The notes under the pieces were generated by a model. The model was not told where the DNA came from and did no database searches. It saw only the letters and a program-made list of their open reading frames with translations. This document shows positions 43,355-52,528 of a stretch of DNA of 64,000 nucleotides, piece by piece. The position numbers and the translations under genes were made by a program. This stretch comes from Novimethylophilus kurashikiensis (lineage in GTDB: Bacteria > Pseudomonadota > Gammaproteobacteria > Burkholderiales > Methylophilaceae), in the NCBI RefSeq assembly GCF_003112435.1, contig NZ_BDOQ01000002.1:62001-126000 (forward strand), in the 5' to 3' direction. Position 1 is the first letter of the stretch; the number at the start of each line of letters is the position of its first letter.

Positions 43355-46300
43355 TCAACCCTTGCGGTTTTTTCTCAAGAATTCCTCGAAATCCTGTTCG
43401 TTCAGCGGCTTGCTGAAATAGTAGCCCTGCACCTCATCGCAGCCTTGGTCTTTCAAAAACGCAAATTGCTCTGCGGTCTCCACCCCTTCGGCGATGGTCG
43501 TGAGGCCCAGGCTCTTGGCCATGCTGATAATGGCCGAGACGATGGCCTTGTCTTCCGCATCCACCGTGATTTCACGCACGAAGGATTGGTCGATCTTGAG
43601 CTTGTGCACCTGGAAGCGCTTCAGCAGGCTCAGCGATGAATAACCGGTGCCGAAGTCGTCGATGGCCATGTTAATGCCGAACGAATGCAGCTTGTCCATC
43701 ATCGCGATAGCGGCTTGCGGATCGCTCATGGCGACGCTTTCGGTGAGCTCCAGTTCCAGCCGGTCGGGCGGCTGGCCGGCCTCGTTCAGGATCTGCATGA
43801 CGAGCTGCGGCAGCATGTGCTGGCGGAATTGTATTGCGGAAATATTGACCGCCACAGCTAGGGCCGGCAATCCGGCTTCGGTCCAGGCCTTGAGTTGCTG
43901 CAAGGTTTGCCGCATCACCCATTCGCCGATGGCGAGGATTTGACCGGTTTCTTCCGCGATGGGGATGAATTCCGCCGGCGACACCCACCCGAATTCCGGG
44001 TGCTGCCAGCGCAGTAGCGCTTCTGCGCCGGACACTTCTCCCGTAGCAATGGAGATTTGCGGTTGGTACTGGATCGACAACTCGCCGTTCTTGATAGCGT
44101 GCCGCAACGCGTTTTCCAGGTGCAGCATGCGTACCGTCCGGGTTTGCATTTCCTGGGTAAAGAAACGGTAGCCGTTGCGGCCGCTCTGCTTGACCTGGTA
44201 CATGGCCGCGTCCGCACTCTTGAACAGCGCATCCTTGTCCTGCCCGTCATTGGGATACATGGCGATGCCGACGGAAGGCGTGACCGTAAGCTCGTACAAA
44301 TCCACTGAAAAGGGCTTGGAGACGACTTCCAGGATTTTCTGCGCCACGTGAGCAGCGCCGCTGACCGAGGTGCCGGAGATCAAGATAATAAATTCGTCGC
44401 CGCCCAACCGTGCCACCGTGTCTTCGCTGCGTACGGCCGTTTTAAGCCGTTCGCCGAGTTGGATCAGCAAGCGGTCGCCGATATGGTGTCCGAGGGAGTC
44501 GTTGATGTTCTTGAAATGGTCGAGATCGAGGAACATCAGCGCCATCGGGTCGCCGCTGCGCTGCGACTGGCTGATGGCGTGGGTGATGCGATCGGCCAGC
44601 AGCGTGCGGTTGGGCAGGCCGGTCAACTCGTCGAAATGGGCGAGCCAATGGATGCGTTCCTCGGCGTTTTTCTTTTCCGTAATGTCGCTGAAGATGCCGA
44701 TGTAGTGCGTGGTGTTGCCGTCCGTATCCTGGACGCGGCTGATGGACAGCCACTCCGGGTAGATTTCCCCGGTTTTCTTGCGGTTCCAGATTTCCCCACG
44801 CCAGAACCCCTGGGCCCGGATGTCCTTCCACATCTCGTCGTAGAAAGCCTGCGTTTGCTTATCCGAGGCGAGGAAGCGCGGGTTTTTCCCAAGCGCCTCA
44901 GCCAGGGTATAGCCGGTAATGCGGCTAAACGCCTCGTTTACAAGAATGATGTTGGCATCGGCATCGCTGATGAGAAAACCTTCGGTACTGTTCCTGAATA
45001 CCTCGGCTGATAGCCTTAACTGTTCTTCCGATGCCTTGCGGCGCACTTCGCTGCTAAAGCGGTTCAAGGCGAACGAAATATCCATCGCCATTTCGGTCAG
45101 CAGGTTGCGGGCGGGCTCGTCGAAGCCGTTAACGGTAGCCGCGTAGAGCAAGAATATGCCCACCACCTTGCCGTCCTGATGCAAGGGTAAGGCCGCGGCC
45201 GACCCCCATCCGTAATGTTCAGCGCTCTCATGGCGAGGTGCTGTGGTGGGGTCGTTGAGATAATCCTGGCACCACACCGGCTGATCGTCGCGATAGGCGA
45301 TGCCAGCCGGTCCCAGCACCCTGTCGTCGCCATGCAGGGGGATGCGGATCGCCTGCATGAACTCTTGTCCGTGCCCGTCCCATGCCACAGGGCAAATCAC
45401 CCCGGCAGCTTCGTCGACCAGACCGATCCAGGCCGATTTCATCTTGCCGAAGCGCACCGCGTCGGCACAAATGACCTTGAATAATTCGTCCTGATTGGAA
45501 CAGCGCACGATGGCCTGGTTACACTCGCTCAGTGCCGCATAAAGGTTGTTGAGACGCTCGATCTTGGCTTCGGCGTCGTGCCGCTCGGTAATGTCGTGGC
45601 CCACGCCCAGCACCCCGATCAGCTTGCCAGCCTTGTTGTACATGGGGGTCTTGGTGGTTTCCAGCAAGGCCTGGCGCCCACTGTCGGCGAAAGTAATCCA
45701 CTCTTCCACCACCAGCGGACCGCCGCGGCTGATGGTGTTGAGGTCGCTGCGTCGGTACACATCGGCAATCTCGGGGGCTACGAAGTCGAAATCCGTCTTG
45801 CCCAGGATTTCATGTTCTTTCTTGCCCAGATAACGCTCGAACATCGGGTTGCAGGCTAGGTATGCGCCATCCGGCGATTTGAGCCAGATCAGGTCGCTGA
45901 TGGTGTGCAGCATGGTACTGAGCTTGGCTTCGCCCAGATGCAGCCGGCGGTTCAGGATTAGCAGCCAGAAACCTAGCAGCAGCAACAGCACGAACGAGAT
46001 CATGCCGATGACGATGGCCGCCTGGTAGCGTTCCCAGATGTCGCGCAGGGTGAAGCTCGGCGCTTTCTCATAAGGCGGCATGCGCAGGTCGCGCAGCAGA
46101 TCTTCCACCGGGCTATAGTCGGCCGGAACGTCGAAGCCGTGAATCTTGAGCGTGGAAACCAGCGCCTTGTCGTTCTCAATGCCGAGCAGGAAAGACGCCA
46201 CCGCGCGCTTCATGTCCTTGTTGGCGTGTGGCATGGCGGCAAACGGCCATTCGGGGTAGAGGCGGGTGGATACTTCAGCCGGGAACCCAGGTAGATGCTG

Positions 46301-46960
46301 GCTGTTGATGATCTTGATCTGCGTGAGGTCGAGCTTCTTTTCCTTGGCGAGGCCTTCGAGCACGCTTGAACGCACGAAGCCTACATCTGCACGACCCTCC
46401 ATCACCGCCGCGACCACATTGTCTTGCGGCATGCCGACCGGCAACGGTTTCACATCGCCGGGAAGGGTCAAGCCCGCCTGATGCAACTCATACGCCTGCA
46501 TCTGATAGCTACCGAGCGAATCGTAGGCGGCGAATGCGGCGGTCGTTCCGCGCAGGTCGGCCAGGTGCTCCAACCCGGGATGATCGGCACGCGCGAAAAT
46601 GACGCCGCCGAAGGAAGAAACCGGCACACCTTGCTCGAAAGTAGACAAGGTCGCCAACGGCGCGGACAAGCCGGTGCGGCGTGCCATCAGGATGTAATGG
46701 CCGGGATTGGTCAGGATGAGGTCTACGCGCCGTGCAGCGATGGCCGAACTCAGGCCTTCCAGGTCGTAGACTTCGACTACAAAATGGTACTTGGGGATAG
46801 CGAGGTTCATCGCCTGCGCCAGCGGCTCCCACTGCGCCTGTAGTTGCGTCTTGGGACGATAGGCCAGCACGCCGATCCTGATTTCCTCCTCCGCCATGGC
46901 GGGCAGGGCGAGGCACAGCAGCGTGACGATTGCCAGCCAGCGGTGCAGGCGGGATATCAC
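43355..46960 (-). CDS. PhnD-like/PAS/GAF/PAS/GGDEF/EAL membrane receptor
   Basis: This 1201-residue sensor makes or breaks cyclic di-GMP. In order: signal peptide (1-23), periplasmic phosphonate-binding-protein-like domain (24-~290), one membrane helix (312-336), PAS (~345-460), GAF (~475-635), PAS (~645-765), GGDEF (~770-935) and EAL (~945-1195). GGDEF is intact at 853-857 with an inhibitory I-site RSED at 844-847; EAL is at 980-982 and later catalytic segments (VNISAIQFR, DDFGTGYSS, KIDQSFV, AEGVET) are present. Both activities are therefore possible. It overlaps the upstream binding-lipoprotein gene by 4 bp. Confidence 0.93.
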   Translation of the reverse strand: MISRLHRWLAIVTLLCLALPAMAEEEIRIGVLAYRPKTQLQAQWEPLAQAMNLAIPKYHFVVEVYDLEGLSSAIAARRVDLILTNPGHYILMARRTGLSAPLATLSTFEQGVPVSSFGGVIFARADHPGLEHLADLRGTTAAFAAYDSLGSYQMQAYELHQAGLTLPGDVKPLPVGMPQDNVVAAVMEGRADVGFVRSSVLEGLAKEKKLDLTQIKIINSQHLPGFPAEVSTRLYPEWPFAAMPHANKDMKRAVASFLLGIENDKALVSTLKIHGFDVPADYSPVEDLLRDLRMPPYEKAPSFTLRDIWERYQAAIVIGMISFVLLLLLGFWLLILNRRLHLGEAKLSTMLHTISDLIWLKSPDGAYLACNPMFERYLGKKEHEILGKTDFDFVAPEIADVYRRSDLNTISRGGPLVVEEWITFADSGRQALLETTKTPMYNKAGKLIGVLGVGHDITERHDAEAKIERLNNLYAALSECNQAIVRCSNQDELFKVICADAVRFGKMKSAWIGLVDEAAGVICPVAWDGHGQEFMQAIRIPLHGDDRVLGPAGIAYRDDQPVWCQDYLNDPTTAPRHESAEHYGWGSAAALPLHQDGKVVGIFLLYAATVNGFDEPARNLLTEMAMDISFALNRFSSEVRRKASEEQLRLSAEVFRNSTEGFLISDADANIILVNEAFSRITGYTLAEALGKNPRFLASDKQTQAFYDEMWKDIRAQGFWRGEIWNRKKTGEIYPEWLSISRVQDTDGNTTHYIGIFSDITEKKNAEERIHWLAHFDELTGLPNRTLLADRITHAISQSQRSGDPMALMFLDLDHFKNINDSLGHHIGDRLLIQLGERLKTAVRSEDTVARLGGDEFIILISGTSVSGAAHVAQKILEVVSKPFSVDLYELTVTPSVGIAMYPNDGQDKDALFKSADAAMYQVKQSGRNGYRFFTQEMQTRTVRMLHLENALRHAIKNGELSIQYQPQISIATGEVSGAEALLRWQHPEFGWVSPAEFIPIAEETGQILAIGEWVMRQTLQQLKAWTEAGLPALAVAVNISAIQFRQHMLPQLVMQILNEAGQPPDRLELELTESVAMSDPQAAIAMMDKLHSFGINMAIDDFGTGYSSLSLLKRFQVHKLKIDQSFVREITVDAEDKAIVSAIISMAKSLGLTTIAEGVETAEQFAFLKDQGCDEVQGYYFSKPLNEQDFEEFLRKNRKG

Positions 46961-47952
46961 GCTTCCTCCTTGGGCAGAAATTCAGCACGCACGAGGTCGT
47001 CCATGCGCGGCGATTGCCGCAGCAACCCGGCTTCAAGCAAGGCGGTCGCTATTTGGTTTGCACTCTGTACCACAACCGGCGGGGAACTCTCCAGCAAGCG
47101 CCGGTTGTTGTCCAGGTCTGGCAGGATCAAACCGCGAAATGCCGCCAGGACTTCGTCGTGCGGGAGCTGGAAGCGTTCCGTCAGTCGATAGGCGGCATCG
47201 TCGGAATTGGTGTTGAGGTAACGCAGGCCGCGCAAGTGATTGGCGACCAGATGGCGCAAGGCCTCGTCGTGCGAACCGTCGAGCAGTTCGGTCCGCACTG
47301 CCAGCGTGTCGATGATGAGATTTGGAATCTCGCGACTGTCGAATAAGCGCTTGCCGCCCAGGCTAAGGATGCGGCTCGCGGCGGGCTCGTAGGTCACCAC
47401 GCAATCGATATCCCCTTGCTGCCAGGCTGCCACGTGCTTATCGATGGGAAGCGGGATGACATGGACATCCTCGTCGCGAATGCCGGCAGATTTCAAAATC
47501 TCGTGCAGCATCAAGGCACCCAGCGCGCCTTCTTCCACGCCGAGCTTGCAGCCTTTGATATCAGCCAGGCTGCGGTAGGACGGTTTGGTCAGGAACTGGT
47601 CGGCGCCTGCGGAAATATCGCAGATGAGGATGATGGAAAGCGGCAGGCCGTTTTCGCGCGACCGTAGCACTTCGTCTAACGTAAGCCCCGCGCCGTCTAC
47701 TTCGCCGCGCTTCAGCATTGCGATGGAATCGGTCGCCGATTCGCTGGCGACGATTTGAACCATGTTGGGGTCGAGCCAGCCGAGAGATGAGGCCAGTGTC
47801 GTCGGTTCATAGCCAGGCCACACGTGAAGGGCCATGCGCACCGATTTTTGCGGCCGGGCGCAAGCAGGTAACAGCGACAAAGTCAGGCATCCCGCCGACC
47901 ATGCCAGGAATTGCCGTCTACTGATGCGCTTCGATTTGTTCTTGTCCCCCAT
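46957..47952 (-). CDS. NitT/TauT-type substrate-binding lipoprotein
   Basis: This is a 331-residue exported solute-binding protein. The N-terminus has a twin-arginine-like signal (ISRRQFLAWSAG) ending in a lipobox LLPAC (C31), then a NitT/TauT (SsuA/ThiY-like) fold: LHVWPGYEPTTLASSLGWLD, DGAGLTLDEVLRSRENG, GCKLGVEEGALGALML, CVVTYEPAASRIL. No ABC permease or ATPase gene is next to it. Because it is coupled (ATGA) to a receptor gene that has its own binding-protein-like domain, it probably feeds ligand information to the c-di-GMP receptor; this is inference. Confidence 0.85.
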   Translation of the reverse strand: MGDKNKSKRISRRQFLAWSAGCLTLSLLPACARPQKSVRMALHVWPGYEPTTLASSLGWLDPNMVQIVASESATDSIAMLKRGEVDGAGLTLDEVLRSRENGLPLSIILICDISAGADQFLTKPSYRSLADIKGCKLGVEEGALGALMLHEILKSAGIRDEDVHVIPLPIDKHVAAWQQGDIDCVVTYEPAASRILSLGGKRLFDSREIPNLIIDTLAVRTELLDGSHDEALRHLVANHLRGLRYLNTNSDDAAYRLTERFQLPHDEVLAAFRGLILPDLDNNRRLLESSPPVVVQSANQIATALLEAGLLRQSPRMDDLVRAEFLPKEEA

Positions 47953-48108
47953 GCCCCGCCAACTGTCTTTTTATCTCGCTTAGAAGAATATCATGATGTA
48001 AGGCGATACCTACAAGCACTATGGTCTTTTGCCTGACCTTGAGGGGCTGAAGTTACGTCTTGTGTCACTGCAGTGACGGGATTGATGTAGAAGGAAAAGG
48101 CGAAAGTG

Positions 48109-48984
48109 TTAGGAGGATGTCTTGAGCAACCGGCCGAACAGCAATCCCAGCGCAGCGCCGAGATACGCCGTTCCCGCCGGAATCCACATGATGAGACCGC
48201 CCAGTTGCTGATCTTCCAGCGGCGTCAGCCCATGGGACAGGGCACGGGCGACATAGGCGGGATAGAGCGCGGCCGACGAAAAAGTCAGCAAGGCGCCGAG
48301 TGCGCCGGTGTGCATCATGGTGGTGAACAGGCTGATGACCGCATGGCCGCGGCTAGCCCGGTCGAATACCGCCCACCAGAAAAACAGTGCGGTCACGAGA
48401 AAGCTCAGGTGCTGGGCGATGTGGATGGCATTGTTCTCCAGCGCCGCGTCGAAAAAAGCAGGAATATGCCATCCCCAGATCGCAACAGCGTGCAGCATCC
48501 AGGCTGGTAACGGACGGCCCAGCCATCGCCAGACCGACAATATAGCGGGACGACGCAGGGCTTGCGTCAGTCGAGGCCGCATCTCGGACGGCAGCCCCCA
48601 CAGCCACACGCCCAAGGGTTTTCCCAACACCAGCAGTGGTGCCGCGACCACCATCATGAGTTCATGCTGCACCATGTGGGCGCTGAACCAGTGTTCGCTC
48701 CAGGTATCGAGCGGCGGTACCAGGGCGACTGCCAGTACGATCCAGCCCAGGGTGAAACAGAGCGCAATATTGGTCAACGGCCGTCGCTCGTCCCTGGCTT
48801 TGCGCACAATCCTGGCCCAGCCCGTCAAATACAAGCCCAGGCTCAAGGCCAGGCACATCCATAGCCAGATTTCGGAGGATGGCGGCGAATCTTGTTCGGC
48901 GACGTGGGCCAGGCAAGGCAGGGGCAACAGCGTCGCCAGGCAAATTCCTGCCTTGATCAAGCGATGCAAGGCGACAACATCCAC
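48109..48984 (-). CDS. Cytochrome c oxidase assembly protein, caa3_CtaG type
   Basis: This is a 291-residue membrane protein with an N-terminal signal-like segment and about seven hydrophobic helices, of the CtaG group needed for CuA/CuB insertion in caa3 oxidases. Conserved pieces include HWFSAHMVQHELMMVVAAPLLVLG, NNAIHIAQHLSFLVTALFFWW, and PLEDQQLGGLIMWIPAG, rich in histidines. It is the last gene of the xox-cox unit and lies 7 bp beyond the haem-binding-protein-like gene. Confidence 0.87.
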   Translation of the reverse strand: MDVVALHRLIKAGICLATLLPLPCLAHVAEQDSPPSSEIWLWMCLALSLGLYLTGWARIVRKARDERRPLTNIALCFTLGWIVLAVALVPPLDTWSEHWFSAHMVQHELMMVVAAPLLVLGKPLGVWLWGLPSEMRPRLTQALRRPAILSVWRWLGRPLPAWMLHAVAIWGWHIPAFFDAALENNAIHIAQHLSFLVTALFFWWAVFDRASRGHAVISLFTTMMHTGALGALLTFSSAALYPAYVARALSHGLTPLEDQQLGGLIMWIPAGTAYLGAALGLLFGRLLKTSS

Positions 48985-48991
48985 TGCATTT

Positions 48992-49426
48992 TCAAGTACG
49001 CCAAGGGTGCTTGGGCACGTCGCACACCCCGATCACAGCTACGCCGGATTGGGCCACCGCATGGTCGTTGTCCACCGTGCCGCCGCTGACGCCGATCGCG
49101 CCGACCAGTACCCCGTCCGCATCGACGATGGGCAACCCGCCTGGAAAGGTGATCAACCCTTCGTTAGAGTGTTCGATACTGTACAAAGGCTTGCCCGGCT
49201 GTGAGAGCTTACCGAGTTCGCCCGAGGGCATGGCGAAGAAGCAGGCGGTCTTGGCTTTCTTGATGGCGACGTCGATGCTGCCGACCCAGGCGTCGTCCAT
49301 GCGACGGAAGCTCTTGAGATTGGCGCCGGAATCCACCACCGCGACGCAACTTGGCACGCCCGTCTCGCGGGCCTTGGCAATGGCGGCATCGATGATGCGT
49401 TCTGCTTGTTCGCAATTCACATGCAT
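48992..49426 (-). CDS. GlcG/HbpS-family haem-binding-like protein
   Basis: This 144-residue protein belongs to the GlcG/HbpS (DUF336) family, some members of which bind haem or cobalamin. The core is [33 protein letters not shown], then [32 protein letters not shown]. There is no signal peptide, so it is probably cytosolic. Members are often found next to alcohol dehydrogenase or glycolate oxidase genes; here it lies between the oxidase genes and ctaG. Its role is unknown. Confidence 0.85.
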   Translation of the reverse strand: MHVNCEQAERIIDAAIAKARETGVPSCVAVVDSGANLKSFRRMDDAWVGSIDVAIKKAKTACFFAMPSGELGKLSQPGKPLYSIEHSNEGLITFPGGLPIVDADGVLVGAIGVSGGTVDNDHAVAQSGVAVIGVCDVPKHPWRT

Positions 49427-49501
49427 AGTGAGTCTCCTGGAAAAAACAGTTGATTGAAAAGATTTCGCCGGAACGATGCGTCCGTCCTCGGGTGGGTGCG
49501 G

Positions 49502-49954
49502 CTACCCCAATTTCCCGCACAAGGGGGCCATGAACAGCTGGGCGAACATGAACAGGAAGGCGATGGCGAACCCGGCGCTGGTGATGAGCCCTGTCATGGC
49601 GAGAAAGCGTGTGCGGCCTTCGCCGCGCTCGATCAGGTGATGGCCTTCGCCGAGATGTTCATTGCGCGAGCGCTGCCAGCATCCTGCGGCCATCCACACA
49701 CCCCACAGCGTGATGAGAAATGTCGCCAACGCGATGGCGATGAAACCCGGATGGTCTGCTCGACTCAAGGCCGCCGCGCCCACTGACGATTTCATCAAGC
49801 ACAACCGACTCGCCAGGTAATACTGCGCCAGCTCGTTTACGCCCCATGCCGCGGGTGCGGCCAGCAGGCCGAAGGCGAGGGCGCCGCCGCCCACCTTGTC
49901 GCGGTGCGGAGCGGGATGTGCCGGGGAGGCAGGGGAATTGGCGGCTGGGCTCAT
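49502..49954 (-). CDS. Small membrane protein of the cox operon
   Basis: This is a 150-residue protein with a polar Pro/Ala N-terminus (MSPAANSPASPAHPAPHRDK) and three hydrophobic segments (GALAFGLLAAPAAWG, GFIAIALATFLITLWGVWMA, FLAMTGLITSAGFAIAFLFMFAQ). The ATG at 49954 overlaps the coxC stop (ATGA), which favours it over longer frames. It takes the position of a fourth subunit or assembly factor in caa3 operons, but the family is not one I can name with confidence. C-terminus: CGKLG. Confidence 0.75.
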   Translation of the reverse strand: MSPAANSPASPAHPAPHRDKVGGGALAFGLLAAPAAWGVNELAQYYLASRLCLMKSSVGAAALSRADHPGFIAIALATFLITLWGVWMAAGCWQRSRNEHLGEGHHLIERGEGRTRFLAMTGLITSAGFAIAFLFMFAQLFMAPLCGKLG

Positions 49955-50574
49955 GATGAAAAATAGGGGGTGATGTAGAAAGTCGTAAACACGCACAGCC
50001 AGACGATATCGACGAAGTGCCAGTAAAGTGCGCCGATGGACACCGGCACATGGCGCTCTGCACTGAATCTGCGGCCGAACGCGGCCAGCAGCAGTACCGC
50101 CAGCACGATCAATCCGACCGCGACGTGCATCATGTGAAACCCGGTGGTGACGAAATAGCTGGAGGCGTAGGCGTGGTCGCCGAGGCGGAACGGCTTGTTG
50201 TGCCACTCCACGCCTTGCAGCGCCATGAACACGATGCCCATGAGCAGCGTGACCACCAGGCTCGCGACCAGCCGGCCATTCTTGCCGCGGCGGATGCCGG
50301 TCTCGCCCCAATGCAGTACAAAACTGCTAGCCAAGAGAAGGATCGTATTGGGCACGGCGATCTTGAGCTTGGGCAGTTCCGGTACCCACGGGCCGTGCAC
50401 TTGCGAGCCGAGGTAGAAGTAGCTGAACAGCAGGTAGGCGAACAGCGCGGCTTCGGTGGCGATCAAACACTGCATGCCCCACCAGCCGGAGGCCGCCTTG
50501 CCGACGCTGCCAATGGGAAGCGGTTGGGCTATTTCCATCTCGGTGTCGTCATTCATCCGGGCGGTCTTAGCCAT
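49951..50574 (-). CDS. coxC: Cytochrome c oxidase subunit III
   Basis: This is a 207-residue subunit III with five hydrophobic helices; it stabilises subunit I and its proton uptake. Typical pieces are KAASGWWGMQCLIATEAALFAY, NTILLLASSFVLHWGE, and ATSYFVTTGFHMMHVAVGLI-like TM4 (ASSYFVTTGFHMMHVAVGL) with ALYWHFVDIVWLCVF at the end. It overlaps coxA by 8 bp and the next gene by 4 bp. Confidence 0.94.
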   Translation of the reverse strand: MAKTARMNDDTEMEIAQPLPIGSVGKAASGWWGMQCLIATEAALFAYLLFSYFYLGSQVHGPWVPELPKLKIAVPNTILLLASSFVLHWGETGIRRGKNGRLVASLVVTLLMGIVFMALQGVEWHNKPFRLGDHAYASSYFVTTGFHMMHVAVGLIVLAVLLLAAFGRRFSAERHVPVSIGALYWHFVDIVWLCVFTTFYITPYFSS

Positions 50575-52519
50575 GCGGCACCTCCGCGGTTTGTCCCAGT
50601 TCGGTCCGCGGCCACAGCCATACGGCCGTCACCAGCAACAACAGTACGCTCGACAGTTCGAGGGAATGCCACCAGTGCATCAGTGCGGCCCAGGTCATCC
50701 AGGTGATCGCAAGCGAACATAGCAGCGGCACATAGCTGTCGCCGGGCATTTTCAAAATGGCCTCCGGTTCGCTGTCCAGCGTGCTGGTGCCGATGGTTTC
50801 GCGCCCCTGGTCGAGCAGCATGCCTTCGTGCAGTTTGGAACGTTCCGGGCCTTCGTCCAGGCGCTCTTCCCATAGCGGATGGCGCGTGGCGACATTGGGA
50901 ATGGTCACGAAATTAAACGAAGGCGGCGGCGACGGCGTCAGCCATTCCAGCGATGGCGCATCCCAGGGATTCGGCCCGGCTACCCGCCCGCGTTTCAGGC
51001 TGACGACGACATTCACCACCAGCAGCAACACGCCGATGGCGAAGAGAAATGCGCCGATGCTGGTGATGAGGTTGGGCCACTCCCAGCCCAGGCCCGACGG
51101 ATAGGTGTAGATGCGCCGCGGCATGCCCAGCAGGCCGGAAATGTGCATGGGGAAAAACGCCAGGTTGAAACCTACGAACATCACCCAGAAATTCCATTTG
51201 CCCAGCCGCTCGTCCATCAGCCTGCCGGTGAATTTGGGAAACCAGAAATACAGCCCGCCCACCACCGGGAACACGTTGATCCCCAGCAGCACGTAGTGCA
51301 GGTGAGCGACGATGAAGTAGGTGTCGGTGAGCTGCCAATCCAGCGGCACGGCGGCGGTCATGAATCCCGACACGCCGCCCAGCGTGAACAGGAATACGAA
51401 GCCGGCGAAGAAGTAGAACGGCGTCTTGAACACGGGGCGGCCGGTGAAGATGGTCGCGATCCAGGCAAACACCGCAACTGCGCTGGGGATGACGATCACC
51501 ATGCTGGCCGCACTGAAGAACGACAGCGAAATCGGCGGCAATCCGGTGGCGAACATGTGGTGCACCCACACGCCGAACCCGATGAACATGGTGAGCACGG
51601 TGGAAAGCGCCACCACGGTATAGCCCACCAACGGTCGCCGACAGAACACGGGTAATCCGTCGGAAACGATGCCCATGGCCGGCAGCACGATGGCGTAGAC
51701 CCAGGGATGGCCGAAGAACCAGAACAGGTGTTGCCACAGCAACGGATGTCCGCCGCCGTGCGGCTGGTAGAACTGGGTGCCGAACTGCCGGTCCATCCAC
51801 AGCAGGAAGAAGGCCAGGCTCACCGCGGGCACTGCGAACAGGTTGCCGACGGAAGCCGTCAACGTGCCCCAGATGATGATGGGTACGCGGTTGATCGACA
51901 TCCCCGGCGCCTTGGTACGCATGAAGGTGACGACGAAGTTGATCGCCCCGGCCGTGGTGGAGACGCCGAAGAACACCATGCCCAGCGCATAGATATCAAT
52001 GCCCAGGCCGGGATCGTAAGCCCGTCCGGCATAGGGCACGTAATTGAACCAGCCCGCATCCGGCGTGTGCCCCACGAAAAAGCTCGCGTACAAGAAAATG
52101 CCGGAGAACAAGTACACCCAGTACGAAAACGCATTGAGTCGCGGAAACGCCATGTCGCGCGAGCCCAGGAGCAGCGGCCACAGGTAGTTGCTGAAGCCGG
52201 AAAGCACAGGCAGGGCGTAGAGAAAGATCATGGTCATGCCGTGCATGGTGAAGAGCTGGTTGTAGCGCTCGGGCGACAGCACCTGCATGTCCGGCCCGGC
52301 GAGCTGAATGCGCATGATCAACGCCTCGACGCCGCCCAGGACCAGAAATAGGAACGACGTCACCAGGTAGCGCAGGCCGATTTTCTTGTGGTCCACCGTT
52401 GATAGCCAGCCGCCCACGCCGGCTTCGGTTTTCCAGATTTCCTCCAGGCGTTCCGCGGTGCGCGAGCCGTATTGTTCCTTGACGACGGCAGGCACACGGC
52501 TAAAGGCGGAGGTATTCAA
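50567..52519 (-). CDS. coxA: Cytochrome c oxidase subunit I
   Basis: This is a 650-residue catalytic haem-copper subunit with haem a and the haem a3/CuB centre. The low-spin haem ligand segment is FTMHGMTMIFLYALP, the CuB site is WQHLFWFFGHPWVYAIVLPAMG (with its cross-linked His-Tyr H-x3-Y pattern) and the next pair is VWVHHMFATG; DTYFIVAHLHYVLLG holds the later haem ligands. The C-terminus is extended beyond twelve helices by extra hydrophobic segments (PLLCSLAITWMTWAALMHWW), as in caa3-type fusions. It is downstream of coxB by 9 bp. Confidence 0.95.
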   Translation of the reverse strand: MNTSAFSRVPAVVKEQYGSRTAERLEEIWKTEAGVGGWLSTVDHKKIGLRYLVTSFLFLVLGGVEALIMRIQLAGPDMQVLSPERYNQLFTMHGMTMIFLYALPVLSGFSNYLWPLLLGSRDMAFPRLNAFSYWVYLFSGIFLYASFFVGHTPDAGWFNYVPYAGRAYDPGLGIDIYALGMVFFGVSTTAGAINFVVTFMRTKAPGMSINRVPIIIWGTLTASVGNLFAVPAVSLAFFLLWMDRQFGTQFYQPHGGGHPLLWQHLFWFFGHPWVYAIVLPAMGIVSDGLPVFCRRPLVGYTVVALSTVLTMFIGFGVWVHHMFATGLPPISLSFFSAASMVIVIPSAVAVFAWIATIFTGRPVFKTPFYFFAGFVFLFTLGGVSGFMTAAVPLDWQLTDTYFIVAHLHYVLLGINVFPVVGGLYFWFPKFTGRLMDERLGKWNFWVMFVGFNLAFFPMHISGLLGMPRRIYTYPSGLGWEWPNLITSIGAFLFAIGVLLLVVNVVVSLKRGRVAGPNPWDAPSLEWLTPSPPPSFNFVTIPNVATRHPLWEERLDEGPERSKLHEGMLLDQGRETIGTSTLDSEPEAILKMPGDSYVPLLCSLAITWMTWAALMHWWHSLELSSVLLLLVTAVWLWPRTELGQTAEVPHG

Positions 52520-52528
52520 GGCGGGCTC

